Source of the DNA: Diphasiastrum complanatum
Taxonomy: Eukaryota > Streptophyta > Lycopodiopsida > Lycopodiales > Lycopodiaceae
Length of the DNA: 64,000 bases
Assembly: GCA_029204225.1 (NCBI GenBank)
Contig: CM055113.1
Coordinates: forward strand, 29,827,220-29,891,219
Reading direction: 5' to 3'
This document shows, in pieces, positions 10,942-22,129 of this stretch (its first letter is position 1; each line of letters starts with the position of its first letter). The notes under the pieces are model-generated. The model did no database searches, was not told where the DNA came from, and saw nothing but the letters and a program-made list of their open reading frames with translations. The translations under genes and the position numbers were made by a program.

Positions 10942-11935
10942 CTGTGTAAGCCTCATGGTGAATCTTGAAAGATGGAATGCTCATAATGAACCATTACAAA
11001 ATTTGATGGCAAATTTCCATTTTCATCTATCAAAGTTTCAAGATGGTTTCATCTATCAACGGTAGAGACTGCCTTGAACTGTAGCAACCACATCCCACCA
11101 CAAACAGACCACATTTAGACCACATTCTATTGTTGGCTTTACAACATCCCAATCAGCTATGCCTCCAACTAATCCAAGCTATGGCTGCCTCCCAACTAGC
11201 ATGAACTAAGGCTCAATTCAACTAGCATGGTTTAGGAAGCTAGAATGCCAAAGGTAGATAGGGTGGTGAGTATTGTGAGGGCAAGATCCACTCTTTCTTG
11301 CATAAGCTCATCTTGTTGCTAACACAAATGAGAAGATACTATTAAGAAACCCTAGATTAATCACTATGGTTGCCCCCCAACTAGTGGCTTAGATTAAATC
11401 TAAAGCTAAAACCCTAATCTTCCTTGAATCCCAACCCTTAATTTGAGACATTCCCTTCCAAACTAAGGTGGCTATCCTAAACCCTATCTTGAGGCTTACC
11501 CAACCAAGAGGAGACAACTAACTCAATAATACATTCCATACAATAGTTTACAACCAAAGGGAAGATCCACAATGGGGAGACACAAGAGAGATGAGAAGAT
11601 CCAAAATGTAGAATTCCTCTACAAGTGTTCACCTACAAATGGGCTCTCCACATTGGCTTATACTTGGAGGCCCTTGTTTTACAAAGAACCGTCAAAAACT
11701 CGAAACTTGATAATTTAGTTAAGTTACAAGCCATAGTAATTTAAGTATAGAACTAAGTCACTTACAAAAGCTTCCATGGGACAAACCCCCAATGGACCAT
11801 GTGACTTATATATATAAGCTAGGTTCCATGGGACAGACCCCCAATGGACCTAAGCTAGAGCTGCTTTAATTATATGACTTGAGCTAACTTGAATTACCAT
11901 ATGGCTAGAATATTCGCAGAGAATATCAACCTACA
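10942..11935 (-). mobile_element. Candidate 3' LTR of a gypsy-related element
   Basis: The plus-strand right end ...CAACCTACA at 11935 is followed by pyrimidines (TATCCCCTCC), which read on the minus strand as a polypurine tract before an LTR starting TGTAGGTTG. Just inside is CGGTCCCAC, shared with the same position next to the Gypsy-2 3' LTR (59260). A minus-strand TATA box lies in TATATATA near 11808-11816. The left end at TGTGTAAGCC is only a candidate, and no second LTR copy is in the window. 10691-10941 holds nothing I can identify. Confidence 0.45.
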
Positions 11936-14661
11936 TTATCCCCTCCGTTAAGAACTTGGCGGTCCCACACCAAGTGCAATGTTAAGACCCCGCTCCTTAT
12001 GGTGTTGGAGGAGTAAAAGTCGGTGCAGCTTTTAGATGTGGAACTTTTTGTAAAGTGTTGCTCCATAGGAGATAAAGCTTTGAAGAAGTACGAGCATCTC
12101 TAGAAGATTTGGATTGAATCAAGTTGGAGTCGGCTTGTTGATGACTTGCTTCCAATTGCTCATGCTTGTGATTCAACGGATGATGTAAACGAGCTTAGTA
12201 TTTCTTGAGACATGATGTGAATGCCACACAAGGGGTTACTGAAAGGCAGTGAGATGAAGATGGAGTGGGTGTAATAGGGGGTGTTGTAATCTCGGAAGTG
12301 GTGAATGTGGATAGATGGAAGGGACTAGATGGATCAAAATTCCTTTGCTCATTACTGTCTTCTGAAAGTACTTTTGTCAGCAAAAGTTTTCGATTTGACA
12401 TTTCTTGCAGCTGTTTGAATTTTTTTTTTTTTTGGACTTATGACATGGCTCATAATCGTTGTTGGAAACCTCTAACATCCTTGAGTTCGTTGCTTCAAAT
12501 GCCAAACTATATCAATGGTATGTTGTAGATGGCGTAGATTTGTCTGTGTCACGAACACAAAGGTACTATAGTTGATAAACTATTGTCTTCGAAAATACTT
12601 TGTTTACAGAGATCTCCTTTTTTTATGTTGTTGTGCCACTACAACTTCTTTGAGTTCTTTGCACAATTTGAGAGCTCTTTGAATTGTAACAGTTGTATCT
12701 AGAAACTTGTATGACGTTTTTTTTTTTTCATACACTTAGTCATGTGCTTTGGAGTTATCAAGAAGCTGATCTCTTTTGCGACAACACGACTGGCATTTTA
12801 TTGGTGTCTTGCCTCTATCATTCTTGATTTATTCCCTTGGAGCTTTTAAACAGCATCACTGGTCTGCTACAGATGTCGTAGAGTTGTTTGCTTTACAAAG
12901 TGTTTCAATTCATAACCCAGAGCAAGCTCAGATCGATCCATCGGGTGGAAATGAGGTCTTGAAACAAGGATGGGAGAAGTGAGATGAAGTTTCAAGATTG
13001 ACCATATGGTGGAATATGAGAGAATGAATGGATGGAAAAAAGAAATGAGATAAGTATTGTGTGGTTTTCCATATCTCTCCATAATATAACCAATGCTCTT
13101 TGTACAATTCTCCACAGAATCATGACTGCTCGCCTTTTGAAATAGTTTTGTCATTGATCGTGCACTCATAACTTCAATCTCTGATTGACGTGAGATTCCT
13201 TCAGTTTGCGTAGGCCTATGGGATTTTGCTCGTTGATGACTTGTGCTTCTTGTGGCCTCCATAGATGATCAAATGAATGACGTAGAAAAATGGTAGTATA
13301 TGCTTGAGATACGATTATGAGCACTGCTCAATGTACGTTCGTCCAATGAAGCATCGTTGTTGGCGTTGGTAGGAACACTCATCGTCTGCGTCGGTTTGCA
13401 TATAGCTTTTTCCTTTGATGTGACTTGAGAGCCCATCACTGGTACAAACTGCTACTTTGTTGGTTAGGTGATGGTGATGGCGAGGCAACTGGAAAAGTGT
13501 GGATAAAAACCAACTGCTTATTGATGATGGTGATGGTGGTGTTGTCGCAAATATTCCATCTTGTTGGGAAGACGGATCTTTGTCCCTGGATCATGATTGC
13601 ATTCTGATAAGATGCTCCATTTGTTTCATACTGAGTAGATGTTGTTGAAGTCCCTTGATTGCCCTTTTTGTTTGAATTGAAACTTGTTGAAATCATTGAT
13701 AAAGATGTAGAGATATATTCCAATGACAATTCGTGTGATACTGCGACTGCAGAAGTAGAATAAAATTGTCGATGAAATATCACCGATAGTGCTTCTGCAA
13801 AAGAAAACACACCAAACCATACGAGAATAGAACAAACAAACAGGCAGCAACAAACGACATAGTTGACAGGACAAAAATTGAAATAAGAGAAAAAATGAAA
13901 AATTATAGCAGATAACTCTATAGAAGAAATTGCATGTCACTCTTAAACCAAACTCTTGCAATCCAGTATCAAACTTGGCACAAGGCCAAAGCTACAGTGT
14001 TACAAAAGAAAAACAAGTGATAACATATAACATTTACGTAACATGTAATAAGACAATTATGTCATAGATTACTTTCACTCAGTTAAAACATATGGGTTAT
14101 CATCTAGACACAAATCTCATGATTCATCAGGCGGTAGCTCAAAACTTGGCTCCAGGGTATGATATCGATTGCTTGGTCATAGAGACGTAATGAAGACATA
14201 GATCTTAGGTGGAACATTCTCGGTCTTATCTATGAATAATGTTTGAGATAGACCTTACGTGGTTGCTAGATAGGATGTAACTTTATTTGGATGAGAAGCA
14301 ACTATGTATCCGTGGATGAAAAAAGAATCAGTAAGACTAGACGAGCCTAGACATATCTAATACTACTAATTTTAGTAAGGTGCAAATGGATCAACTTGAT
14401 GAGCAGACACATTGGTATCTTCTATATAGTACATCGTTGGGTCTATGTAGTCGGAATTAACTTGTGTGATAAACGATGTAGCAATATGTTGACTTGCTAC
14501 AAAAAATTGTTGTGTTGGATGGGGAGCGATCGGTCGTGGATAAGAAGACTCTGGTTGAGAATGTAAAAGTGGTGTAGGATGGTTCATAGAACCAGAGGAT
14601 CAAGGTTGATGAAAAACTGGGCCTATTGGCCTTGGTTGGCCTATGTTGATGAGGAGCTGAG
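11936..14661. other. Unassigned 2.7 kb, perhaps the 3' internal part of a gypsy-related element
   Basis: If the LTR at 10942-11935 is real, this is its internal side. Minus-strand ORFs exist (13262-12867, 13810-13436, 14587-14372), but none has a domain I recognise. They are Ser/Thr/His-rich, and the last is Pro/Gln-rich. They could be remains of an extra ORF like that of Gypsy-2, a captured gene fragment, or chance. A T-tract lies at about 12418-12434. Confidence 0.3.
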
Positions 14662-15499
14662 TGTAGAGCAGGCATCCCAAAGGGAGCCGGGGACCATGAC
14701 TTACCTTCCCAGCCTTCAACTCTTGCCATCAAAACCCACTTGACATACAAGCAGCCAACTCACCAACAACGATCAGACTTAACCAACTTGAAGTTCCGAA
14801 AACCAACATTGAGATCAAACCTGGCGCCATGCCGGATCCGGGGTCCGGATGTGGGTGACTTCCCTCCAAGCAAGCCGCCCGACATACATCAAACTTAACC
14901 AACTCGAAGCTTCGTTACAAACGAGTAACATCCATTCCAAGCAAGCGGTCTGACTTACATCAGACTTAACCAACTGAAAGCTTCGTCACGAGCACTGGAA
15001 GCCAACTTGGCGCCACGCCAGACTGGACAGCCATAAACAGGTAACTTCCACCCAAGCAAGCCATCCAACTCAGCCGACAGGTTAGAGCCCATTCTCCCAA
15101 GAGCTTAAGCCATTCACGTTCATGCAAGGAACACTCAGAACCACAAGCCGCGACAGATATGAAGACAACCAGTTCCTGGACCAAATGGTCCCGACAGCAT
15201 ACCGCTAGCGCCACGGACCGAATGGTCCCGACGGCATACCACTGGCGTCCCGGGATACGACCCTCAACTATGTGCCAACTTAAAAATTTTGAAGCGGCCT
15301 TACAACTGGCGCTTTTACCGAACACTGAAACCCAGAAAGTAATCAGAGTCAGTTTGAGAAAAATCCCACTTTATTGATAAATCTGAGAAGGTTACATTTC
15401 ACGTGTGTGACCGACCCTAGACTCCGGGGCGCTAGCATGCCAAGGCGAGAGCCATGACAACATTCCAGCAAGGGAGGCTGAGACTTGGTTGGAGCTCGC
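14662..15499 (-). mobile_element. LTR-B fragment, 3' portion
   Basis: Reverse complement of the 3' two-thirds of LTR-B, beginning at TGTAGAGCAGGCATCCC and matching 16253-17095 and 24374-25195. It ends abruptly at GAGCTCGC, where a plus-strand LTR-B begins. That is best explained by insertion of the plus-strand element into this older LTR. The missing half and second target duplication are not seen, because the inserted element has lost its own right end. Confidence 0.85.
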
Positions 15500-17923
15500 T
15501 GTTGTAAAGCTACGTTTACAAGCTTTACTTCCGGCGCCATTGGCGCCAGCTATGTCCCCGGCGCCACTGTGACCAGAATTCAGCCGGCGCCAAGTTCCTA
15601 TGGCTGAAAATCTTTGATCCGTTCTAGCGGAGAACAAAGAGCTCAGATTGATGTGCAATCACCTCACACGATCTAGGCATGATTAAAGGAAGCCTGGGGA
15701 TCAATAAAATCTAGAGAGAGAAAATGACTTTCTAGAAAGAGAAAATTCTAGAGAGAGAAAAATGTGCTTTACCAGCTTGGGTAGAGTGCTTGGTATGAGG
15801 GGGGTGCCGAATCACACCAATCCTATAGGGGAGTGCGGGTTGCGACGCAGGGCGAGCTCCAACCAAGTCTCTACCTCCCTTGCTGGAATGTTGTCATAGC
15901 TCTCGCCTTGGCATGCTAGCACCCCGAAGACTACGGTTGGTCACACACTTGAAATGTAACCTTCTCAGATTTATCAATAAAGTGGGATTTTTCTCAAATT
16001 GACTCTGATTATCTTCTGGGTTTCAGTGTTCGGTAAAAGCGCCAGTTGTAAGGCCGCTTCCAAATTTTTAAGTTGGCACATAGCTGAGGGTCGTATCCCG
16101 GGACGCCAGCGGTATGCCGTCGGGACCATTCGGTCCGTGGCACCAGCGGTATGCTGTCGGGACCATTTGGTCCAGGAACTAGTTGTTTCCATATTTGTCG
16201 CGGCTTGTGGTCTGAGTGTTCCTTGCATGAACGTGAATGGGTTGAGCTCTTGTGTAGCGCAGGCATCCCAAAGGGAGCCGGGAACCACGACTTAGCTTCC
16301 CAGCCTTCAACTCTTGCCATCCAAACTTACTTGACATACAAGCAGCCAACTCGCCAACAACGATCAGACTTAACCAACTTGAAGTTCCGAAAACCAACAT
16401 TGAGATCCAACCTGGCGCCATGCCAGATCGGGGGTCCCGATGTGGGTGACTTCCCTCCAAGCAAGCCGCCCGACATACATCAAACTTAACCAACTCGAAG
16501 CTTCGTTACAAACGAGTAACATCCATTCCAAGCAAGCAGTCTGACTTACATCAGACTTAACCAACTCAAAGCGTTGTCATGAGCGCTGGAAGCCAACCTG
16601 GCGCCACGCCAGACTGGACAGCCATAAACAGGTAACATCCACCCAAGCAAGCCATCCAACTCAGCCGACAGGTTAGAGCCCGTTCCCCAAGAGCTTAACC
16701 CATTCACGTTCATGCAAGGAACACTCAGAACCACAAGCCGCGACAGATATGGAAACAACCAGTTCCTGGACCAAATGGTCCCGACAGCATACCGCTGGCG
16801 CCGCGGACCGAATGGTCCCGACGGCATACCGCTGGCGTCCCGGGATGCGACCCTCAGCTATGTGCCAAGTTAAAAATTTTGAAAGCGGCCTTACAACTGG
16901 CGCTTTTACCGAACACTGAAACCCAGACGGTAATCAGAGTCAGTTTGAGGAAAATCCCACTTTATTGATAAATCTGAGAAGGTTACATTTCAAGTGTGTG
17001 ACCGACCCTAGTCTCCGGGGTGCTAGCATGCCAAGGCGAGAGCCATGACAACATTCCAGCAAGGGAGGCTGAGACTTGGTTGGAGCTCGCCCTGAGTCGC
17101 AACCCGCACTCCCCTATAGTATTGGTGTGATTCGGCACCCCCCCTCATACCAAGCACTCTACCCAAGCTGGTAAAGCACGTTTTTTCTCTCTCTAGGATT
17201 TTCTCTTTCTAGAAAGTCATTTTCTCTCTCTAGATTTTATTGATCCTCAGGCTTCCTTTAATCATGCCTAGATCGTGTGAGGTGATTGCACATCGATCTG
17301 AGCTCTCTGGACTCCGCTAGAACCGATCAAAGATTTTCAGCCATAGAAATTCTGGTCACAGTGGCGCCGGGAGCAGTGCCGGGGCCGTTGGCGCCGGGAG
17401 CAGCAGGGGCGCTGCTGGCGCCGGGGACATAGCTGGCGCCGATGGCGCCGGAAGTAAAGCTTGTAAAGGTAGCTTTACAACATCTTGGGGAAGGGGCTCT
17501 AACATGTCGGCTGAGTTGGATGGCTTGCTTGGGTGGAAGTTACCTGTTTATGGCCGTTTAGTCTGGCGTGGCGCCAGGTTGGCTTCCAGCGCTCGTGACG
17601 AAGCTTTCAGTTGGTTAAGTCTGATGTAAGTCAGACCGCCTGCTTGGATTGGATGTTACTCGTTTGTAACGAAGCTTCGAGTTGGTTAAGTTTGATGTAT
17701 GTCAGGCGGCTTACTTGGAGGGAAGTCACCCACATCCGGACCCCCGATCTGGCATGGTGCCAGGTTGGATCTCAATGTTGGTGTTCAGGAACTTCAAGTT
17801 GGTTAAGTCTGATTGTTGTTGGCGAGTTGGCTACTTGTATGTCAAGTGTGTTTGGATGGCAAGAGTTGAAGGCTAGGAAGCTAAGTCGTGGTTCCCGGCT
17901 CCCTTTGGGATGCCTGCGCTACA
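15500..17923 (+). mobile_element. LTR-B 5' LTR, split by a solo LTR
   Basis: Starts TGTTGTAAAGCTACG at 15500 and ends GCTACA at 17923, directly before a primer site. It is interrupted at 16252/17488 by an oppositely oriented LTR. Without that insert the LTR is about 1.19 kb. It carries a GGCGCC-rich start, a polyadenylation-like AATAAAGT near 15975, and a duplicated unit of about 40 bp (GGTATG...GGGACCATT) at about 16105-16175. It heads a plus-strand element whose internal region is 17924-18971. Confidence 0.9.
16253..17482 (-). mobile_element. Solo LTR-B (1230 bp) with 5-bp target duplication TCTTG
   Basis: A complete LTR on the minus strand, plus-strand ends TGTAGCGCAGG...TTTACAACA. It is flanked by TCTTG at 16248-16252 and again at 17483-17487, and the host LTR-B continues across it. 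Solo LTRs arise when the two LTRs of an element recombine. This is the clearest dated layer in the nest: it is younger than the LTR it interrupts. Confidence 0.93.
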
Positions 17924-17925
17924 TG

Positions 17926-17938
17926 TGGTATCAGAGCC
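17926..17938 (+). promoter_or_regulatory. Initiator tRNA-Met primer binding site
   Basis: TGGTATCAGAGCC, two bases after the LTR end (17923). A full 13-base match to the complement of the plant initiator tRNA-Met 3' end, the primer of most copia and chromovirus-type gypsy elements. Confidence 0.93.
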
Positions 17939-18971
17939 GACTGGCCGGTCAGCTATGCGGATCTCATGGAAATGGCCACGGTTTGGGGTTCATCAAGACA
18001 ACTGTTGTGCAAGGTGCTGCCCACAGTGTAAGCACGGGTGCGTCCACGGTCAGGGTGGTCGGCAGAACGGGGGACTTGATCAGTCAAGGTGTTGCCCTTA
18101 AGGTGTAAGCACGGTCAGTTCTCGCGGTTCGGGCCTGGTGCTGTCTGCACGTAGGACAGATGAGGCAAAGTGCTGCCTAGGTAGGTGAAAGCACGGTCTG
18201 TACCTTGTGGGGTGCGGGGCGACATATTCGAACTGTACGGGTTAACCATTGATACAGAGATGCTGCTCGAATTCGGGTGTAAAGCACGGGTGGTTAGCTG
18301 CCGGTGCGGGATAGCTGCCGATCGTCTAGCTATAAGGGCTATCGACCAAAAAGTGGTGGGACGTGACTGAGGCAATGTGCTGCTTAATGGTGAAAGCACG
18401 GATGGTTGGAGGGGTGTCCTATGTGGGCTGATTCTGTGATCGATTTGTACGGGCGCGGCTAGGCAAAGGTCCGTTGGCAGGACCATCTCAAAGGGGGACC
18501 TTGTCTTTGTTACTTGTTAGTATACCCGCCTGAGTGTCTTACTTGTATGTATTCGTGGTGAGCCTTAATACTCGTGCTTTGCCTGGTTTGCATGATTGCT
18601 TGTGATACAAGGAGCTGATGGCTCGAGAAGGAACCTTTTCTTTTGAAGGTTGATACCATCAAACAAAGAGGACTACAGAATCTGTGGGGCGGATTTGCAG
18701 TTCAAGTACTCGCACGTCAACGGCAACAAAACGACTCAATGTTTGCAAAGGATGGATGGCTAGCCTGTTTCTTGGCCTAGTTTCATTTGCGACAACGCCC
18801 ACCAGACGCAAGCAAAAAGTCAAAAGTTGGAAAGGACAATTTCAGGGGAGATCTTCTATGCAGCAATTGGTCTTCATTTTGGGACGGCCACCTTCGGAAC
18901 TGAAACTCACTGAGCATGGGTGATATCCAGTATCAGTTGGGTTTTTCCTCAAAGGGGAAAGACTAGGATCC
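17939..18971 (+). mobile_element. Internal region of a non-autonomous LTR-B element
   Basis: About 1.03 kb between primer site and next LTR. It has no gag or pol domain, so the element is of the LARD/TRIM kind or an internally deleted derivative. The first half (18013-18400) is a repeated stem-loop array. The second half contains a short open stretch ending at about 18921 (RRKQKVKSWKGQFQ...LTEHG) that I do not recognise. Its last bases (CTCAAAGGGGAAAGACTAGG) are a weak polypurine tract before TGTTGTAAAGC. Confidence 0.8.
18013..18400 (+). repeat. Array of five GTGCT...AGCAC stem-loops
   Basis: Five diverged units share the form GTGCTGCC, a variable loop, then AGCACGG. Left arms start at 18014, 18089, 18170, 18260 and 18377; right arms at 18031, 18108, 18190, 18283 and 18395. 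Spacing grows from 75 to 117 bases. An extra GTGC...GCAC pair is at 18138-18150. Each can fold into a short hairpin. The place directly downstream of the primer site is where LTR elements keep packaging or dimerisation signals. Confidence 0.75.
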
Positions 18972-20082
18972 TGTTGTAAAGCTACCTTTACAAGCTTTAC
19001 TTCCGGCGCCATCGGCGCCAGCTATGTCCCCGGCGCCAGCAGCACACCTGCTGCTCCCGTCGCCAATGGCGCCGGCGCCTCTCCCGGCGCCACTGTGACG
19101 GAAATCTAGCCGGCGCCAAGTTCCTATGGCTGAAAATCTTTGATCGGTTCTAGCGGAGTCCAGAGAGCTCAAATCGATGTGCAATCACCTCACACGATCT
19201 AGGCATGATTAAAGGAAGCCTGGGGATCAATAAAATCTAAAGAGAGAAAATGACTTTCTAGAAAGAGAAAATCCTAGAGATGGAAAAATGTGCTTTACCA
19301 GCTTGGGTAGAGTGCTTGGTATGAGGGGGGGTGCCGAATCACACCAATACTATAGGGGAGTGCGGGTTGCGACTCAGGGCGAGCTCCAACCAAGTCTCAG
19401 CCTCCCTTGCTGGAATGTTGTCATGGCTCTCGCCTTGGCATGCTAGCGCCCCGGAGACTAGGGTCGGTCACACACTTGAAATGTAACCTTCTCAGATTTA
19501 TCAATAAAGTGGGATTTTCCTCAAACTGACTCTGATTACCGTCTGGGTTTCAGTGTTCGATAAAAGCGCCAGTTGTAAGGCCGCTTTCAAAATTTTTAAC
19601 TTGGCACATAGCTGAGGGTCGTATCCCAGGATGCCAGCGGTATGCCGTCGGGACCATTCGATCCATGGCGCCAGCGGTATGTTGTCGGGACCATTTGGTC
19701 CATAAACTGGTTGTCTCCATATTTGTCGCGGCTTGTGGTTCTGAGTGTTCCTTGCATAAACGTGAATGGGTTAAGCTCTCGGGGAACGGGCTCTAACCTG
19801 TCGGCTGAGTTGGATGGCTTGCTTGGGTGGAAGTTACCTGTTTATGGCTGTCCAGTCTGGCGTGGCGCCAGATTGGCTTCCAGCGCTCATGACGAAGCTT
19901 TCAGTTGTTAAGTCTAATGTAAGTCAGACCGCTTGCTTGGAATGGATGTTACTCGTTTGTAACGAAGCTTCGAGTTGGTTAAGTTTGATGTATGTCGGGC
20001 GGCTTGCTTGGAGGAAAGTCACCCACATCGGGACCCCCGATATGGCATGGCGCCAGGTTGGATCTCAATGTTGGTTTTCGGA
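18972..20082 (+). mobile_element. LTR-B, 3' LTR, truncated on the right
   Basis: Starts TGTTGTAAAGCTACC after the polypurine stretch and follows LTR-B to GTTGGTTTTCGGAACC. It then leaves the consensus and enters gag coding sequence. About 110 bp of LTR end, any target duplication, and the 5' LTR, primer site and leader of the following gag element are missing. A deletion therefore fused the two elements. Confidence 0.88.
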
Positions 20083-22129
20083 ACCTACACCAAGAGATGA
20101 ACCCTTGCCAGAGGCGCAACAGGACCTCTTTGAAGTGAATATGCGGCAATACTTATCAAGCGCAATGACGGCTATGCTTAGCGAGGTGAAGAAGGACAGA
20201 GAAACAGAAAGGAAAGAATGGCAAACATCCTTGCGAACCATGAACCTTACTCAATTTAACCTTGCTAGAGAAATGAGAGATGGGCTAACACAGCTCGAAG
20301 CCAGGTTTGAAGAGTTGGAAGCAACTAGGGGAAATGCAGTGGCGCCTCCTCCACAGATACCAAGAGAACCACGAGCGCAAAACACGGAAGGCCCAAGGAA
20401 GACTCCCAAAGTGAAAGCACCACCTACTCTCAAAGGAGAGCGTGACATTCGAGTTTTGTTAGATTGGTTGTTTCACATGGACCATTACTTCCGTCTGATG
20501 AACACTCCTGAGGAAGAAAGAACTGACTTGGCATTAGCATATTTTGAGGGCTACACTACAAACTGGTACCGGATGGCAGGAATGCATTTTCAGACATGGG
20601 ACGCATTCAAAGCCGCGTTACGAGAGGAGTTCATACCGAAGGATTCACACATGAGATTGAGGACAGAATTATGGGGGCTCAAACAGAAAGGGTCATTGCG
20701 ATAGTACCTCAATAAATTCAGACAGAGTGTATGGGTTATTGAAGATATGTTCGAGGCAGACAAAACTCATTACCTATTGTCTGGAATGCAATCTTGGACC
20801 CGACGTGCGATAGACAGCTACATGCCGCATGATTTCAATTCAACTATTCGAGCGGCTGAAATGGTTTGTGATTATGAGAGCACATTGGCACTAGCTGCTC
20901 CCGCAACCTCAACAAGAGTATTTAGTGGATCTAGACCGAGTCCGAGCTTCTTTTCAAGGGGGGACTCAGCTCCAAATGGCAACCAAGCCTCGAGTAGCAT
21001 GAACAAATTCCCAACAAAAATAGGGTTTGGCAACCAAGGCAACAATGGAGGGAACATGTTCCAGAGAAGAAATAATGTTGGACCTTCAGCTAGTCACAGC
21101 AACAGCTCACCAACAGTGGGCAGTTCCATGCGTTGCTTCAACTGTCACGAGCAAGGTCACTCTTGGAGGTCATGCCCCAAACCATTGAATAAGCAAATCA
21201 TGGCTGCCATTGAAGGATTTGATAGGATGGAGAGAGAGGCATTTGATCAAGAAGATGGTGAACAGGATGACGCAGAGGACCCAGAAACGGATTTGACGGA
21301 GTCTGACCTGAATGCCTTACAACAGATAGGGGCACCTGCGGTGTATCGTGAACATGTTATGGCGACTCCTGCGAGAGGATCCAAGTTATTGTACTTGAAA
21401 GGCTGTATTCAAGGCAGGATCATTTACTTCATGGTAGACCTGGGGGCGTCACATAACTACTTGTCAGAAAAACTGACAGGGGAACTGGACATCCAATGTG
21501 AAGAAAATGTGACTCCTATTTGTGTGGAGACCGCAAAAGGTACAATGACCACTTGTAGATTGGCAACGAACTTACCAATCTCTCTGGGAGCCTGGAAGAA
21601 TCGACTAACGTTCACAATCTTGAAGATGGATGCCTTCGACGCTATTTTGGGATTAAGCTGGTTTAACAAACATGTGGTGGCCTTCTTGGCAAAAGGGGTT
21701 AACCTTGTGTTATTATATAATGGCAGGAGACCTTGTGTCGTCAGAGCTATGCCAGGGGACCAACTAGAAAAGAACGACACAAATGAACCTGAGCGAACCA
21801 TTCCTCCCAATCTCATTCACCTCTTTAACGAAGGACAGCCAATAGTGACAGACCAGCTGACACGGGAACAAATGGAGCCAACATTGCCTATAGTCTTTAC
21901 ATCAAAGGTGAATTCAAGTGCCGATGCAGAGCTCAAGGAGCTCACCTTGTGTGACCAAGAAAAAGCTCACTTCTTTAACGACGGACATCCAACAGTGACA
22001 AACCAGCTGATGCGAGGTCAACTGGAGCTAACATTGCCTGCAGCTTCTACATCAGAGATGAATCTAAGTGCCGATGCAGAGCTCAAGGAGCTCAACCTGG
22101 GCGACCAAACGAAATATCTAGAGTCCTAG
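20083..22129 (+). pseudogene. Gag-protease ORF without RT, one nonsense codon
   Basis: One frame covers a retrotransposon gag and a protease, broken only by a TAG at 20702 where related gags usually have Gln. The N-terminus is lost in the junction; the first Met of the surviving part is near 20141. Seen in order: a charged helix, a gag core (LLDWLFHMDHYFRLMN, WDAFKAALREEFIP), a zinc knuckle CFNCHEQGHSWRSC (residues 130-143 counted from Met 20747) and an aspartic protease, FMVDLGASHNYLS (Asp 231) and ILGLSWF (about 300). Active proteases of this family normally have Ser or Thr where Leu stands in DLG. The C-terminus is a 50-residue unit repeated twice, then a stop. RT, RNase H and integrase are absent. 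The frame would belong to a gag-carrying non-autonomous element or a chromovirus relative that lost pol. Confidence 0.9.

Noticed and set aside
14457-19184. Many open frames of 60-165 codons across the LTR-A/B blocks
   Set aside because: They recur in both strands of every LTR copy, change frame between copies and match no domain; they are by-products of GC-rich LTR sequence.
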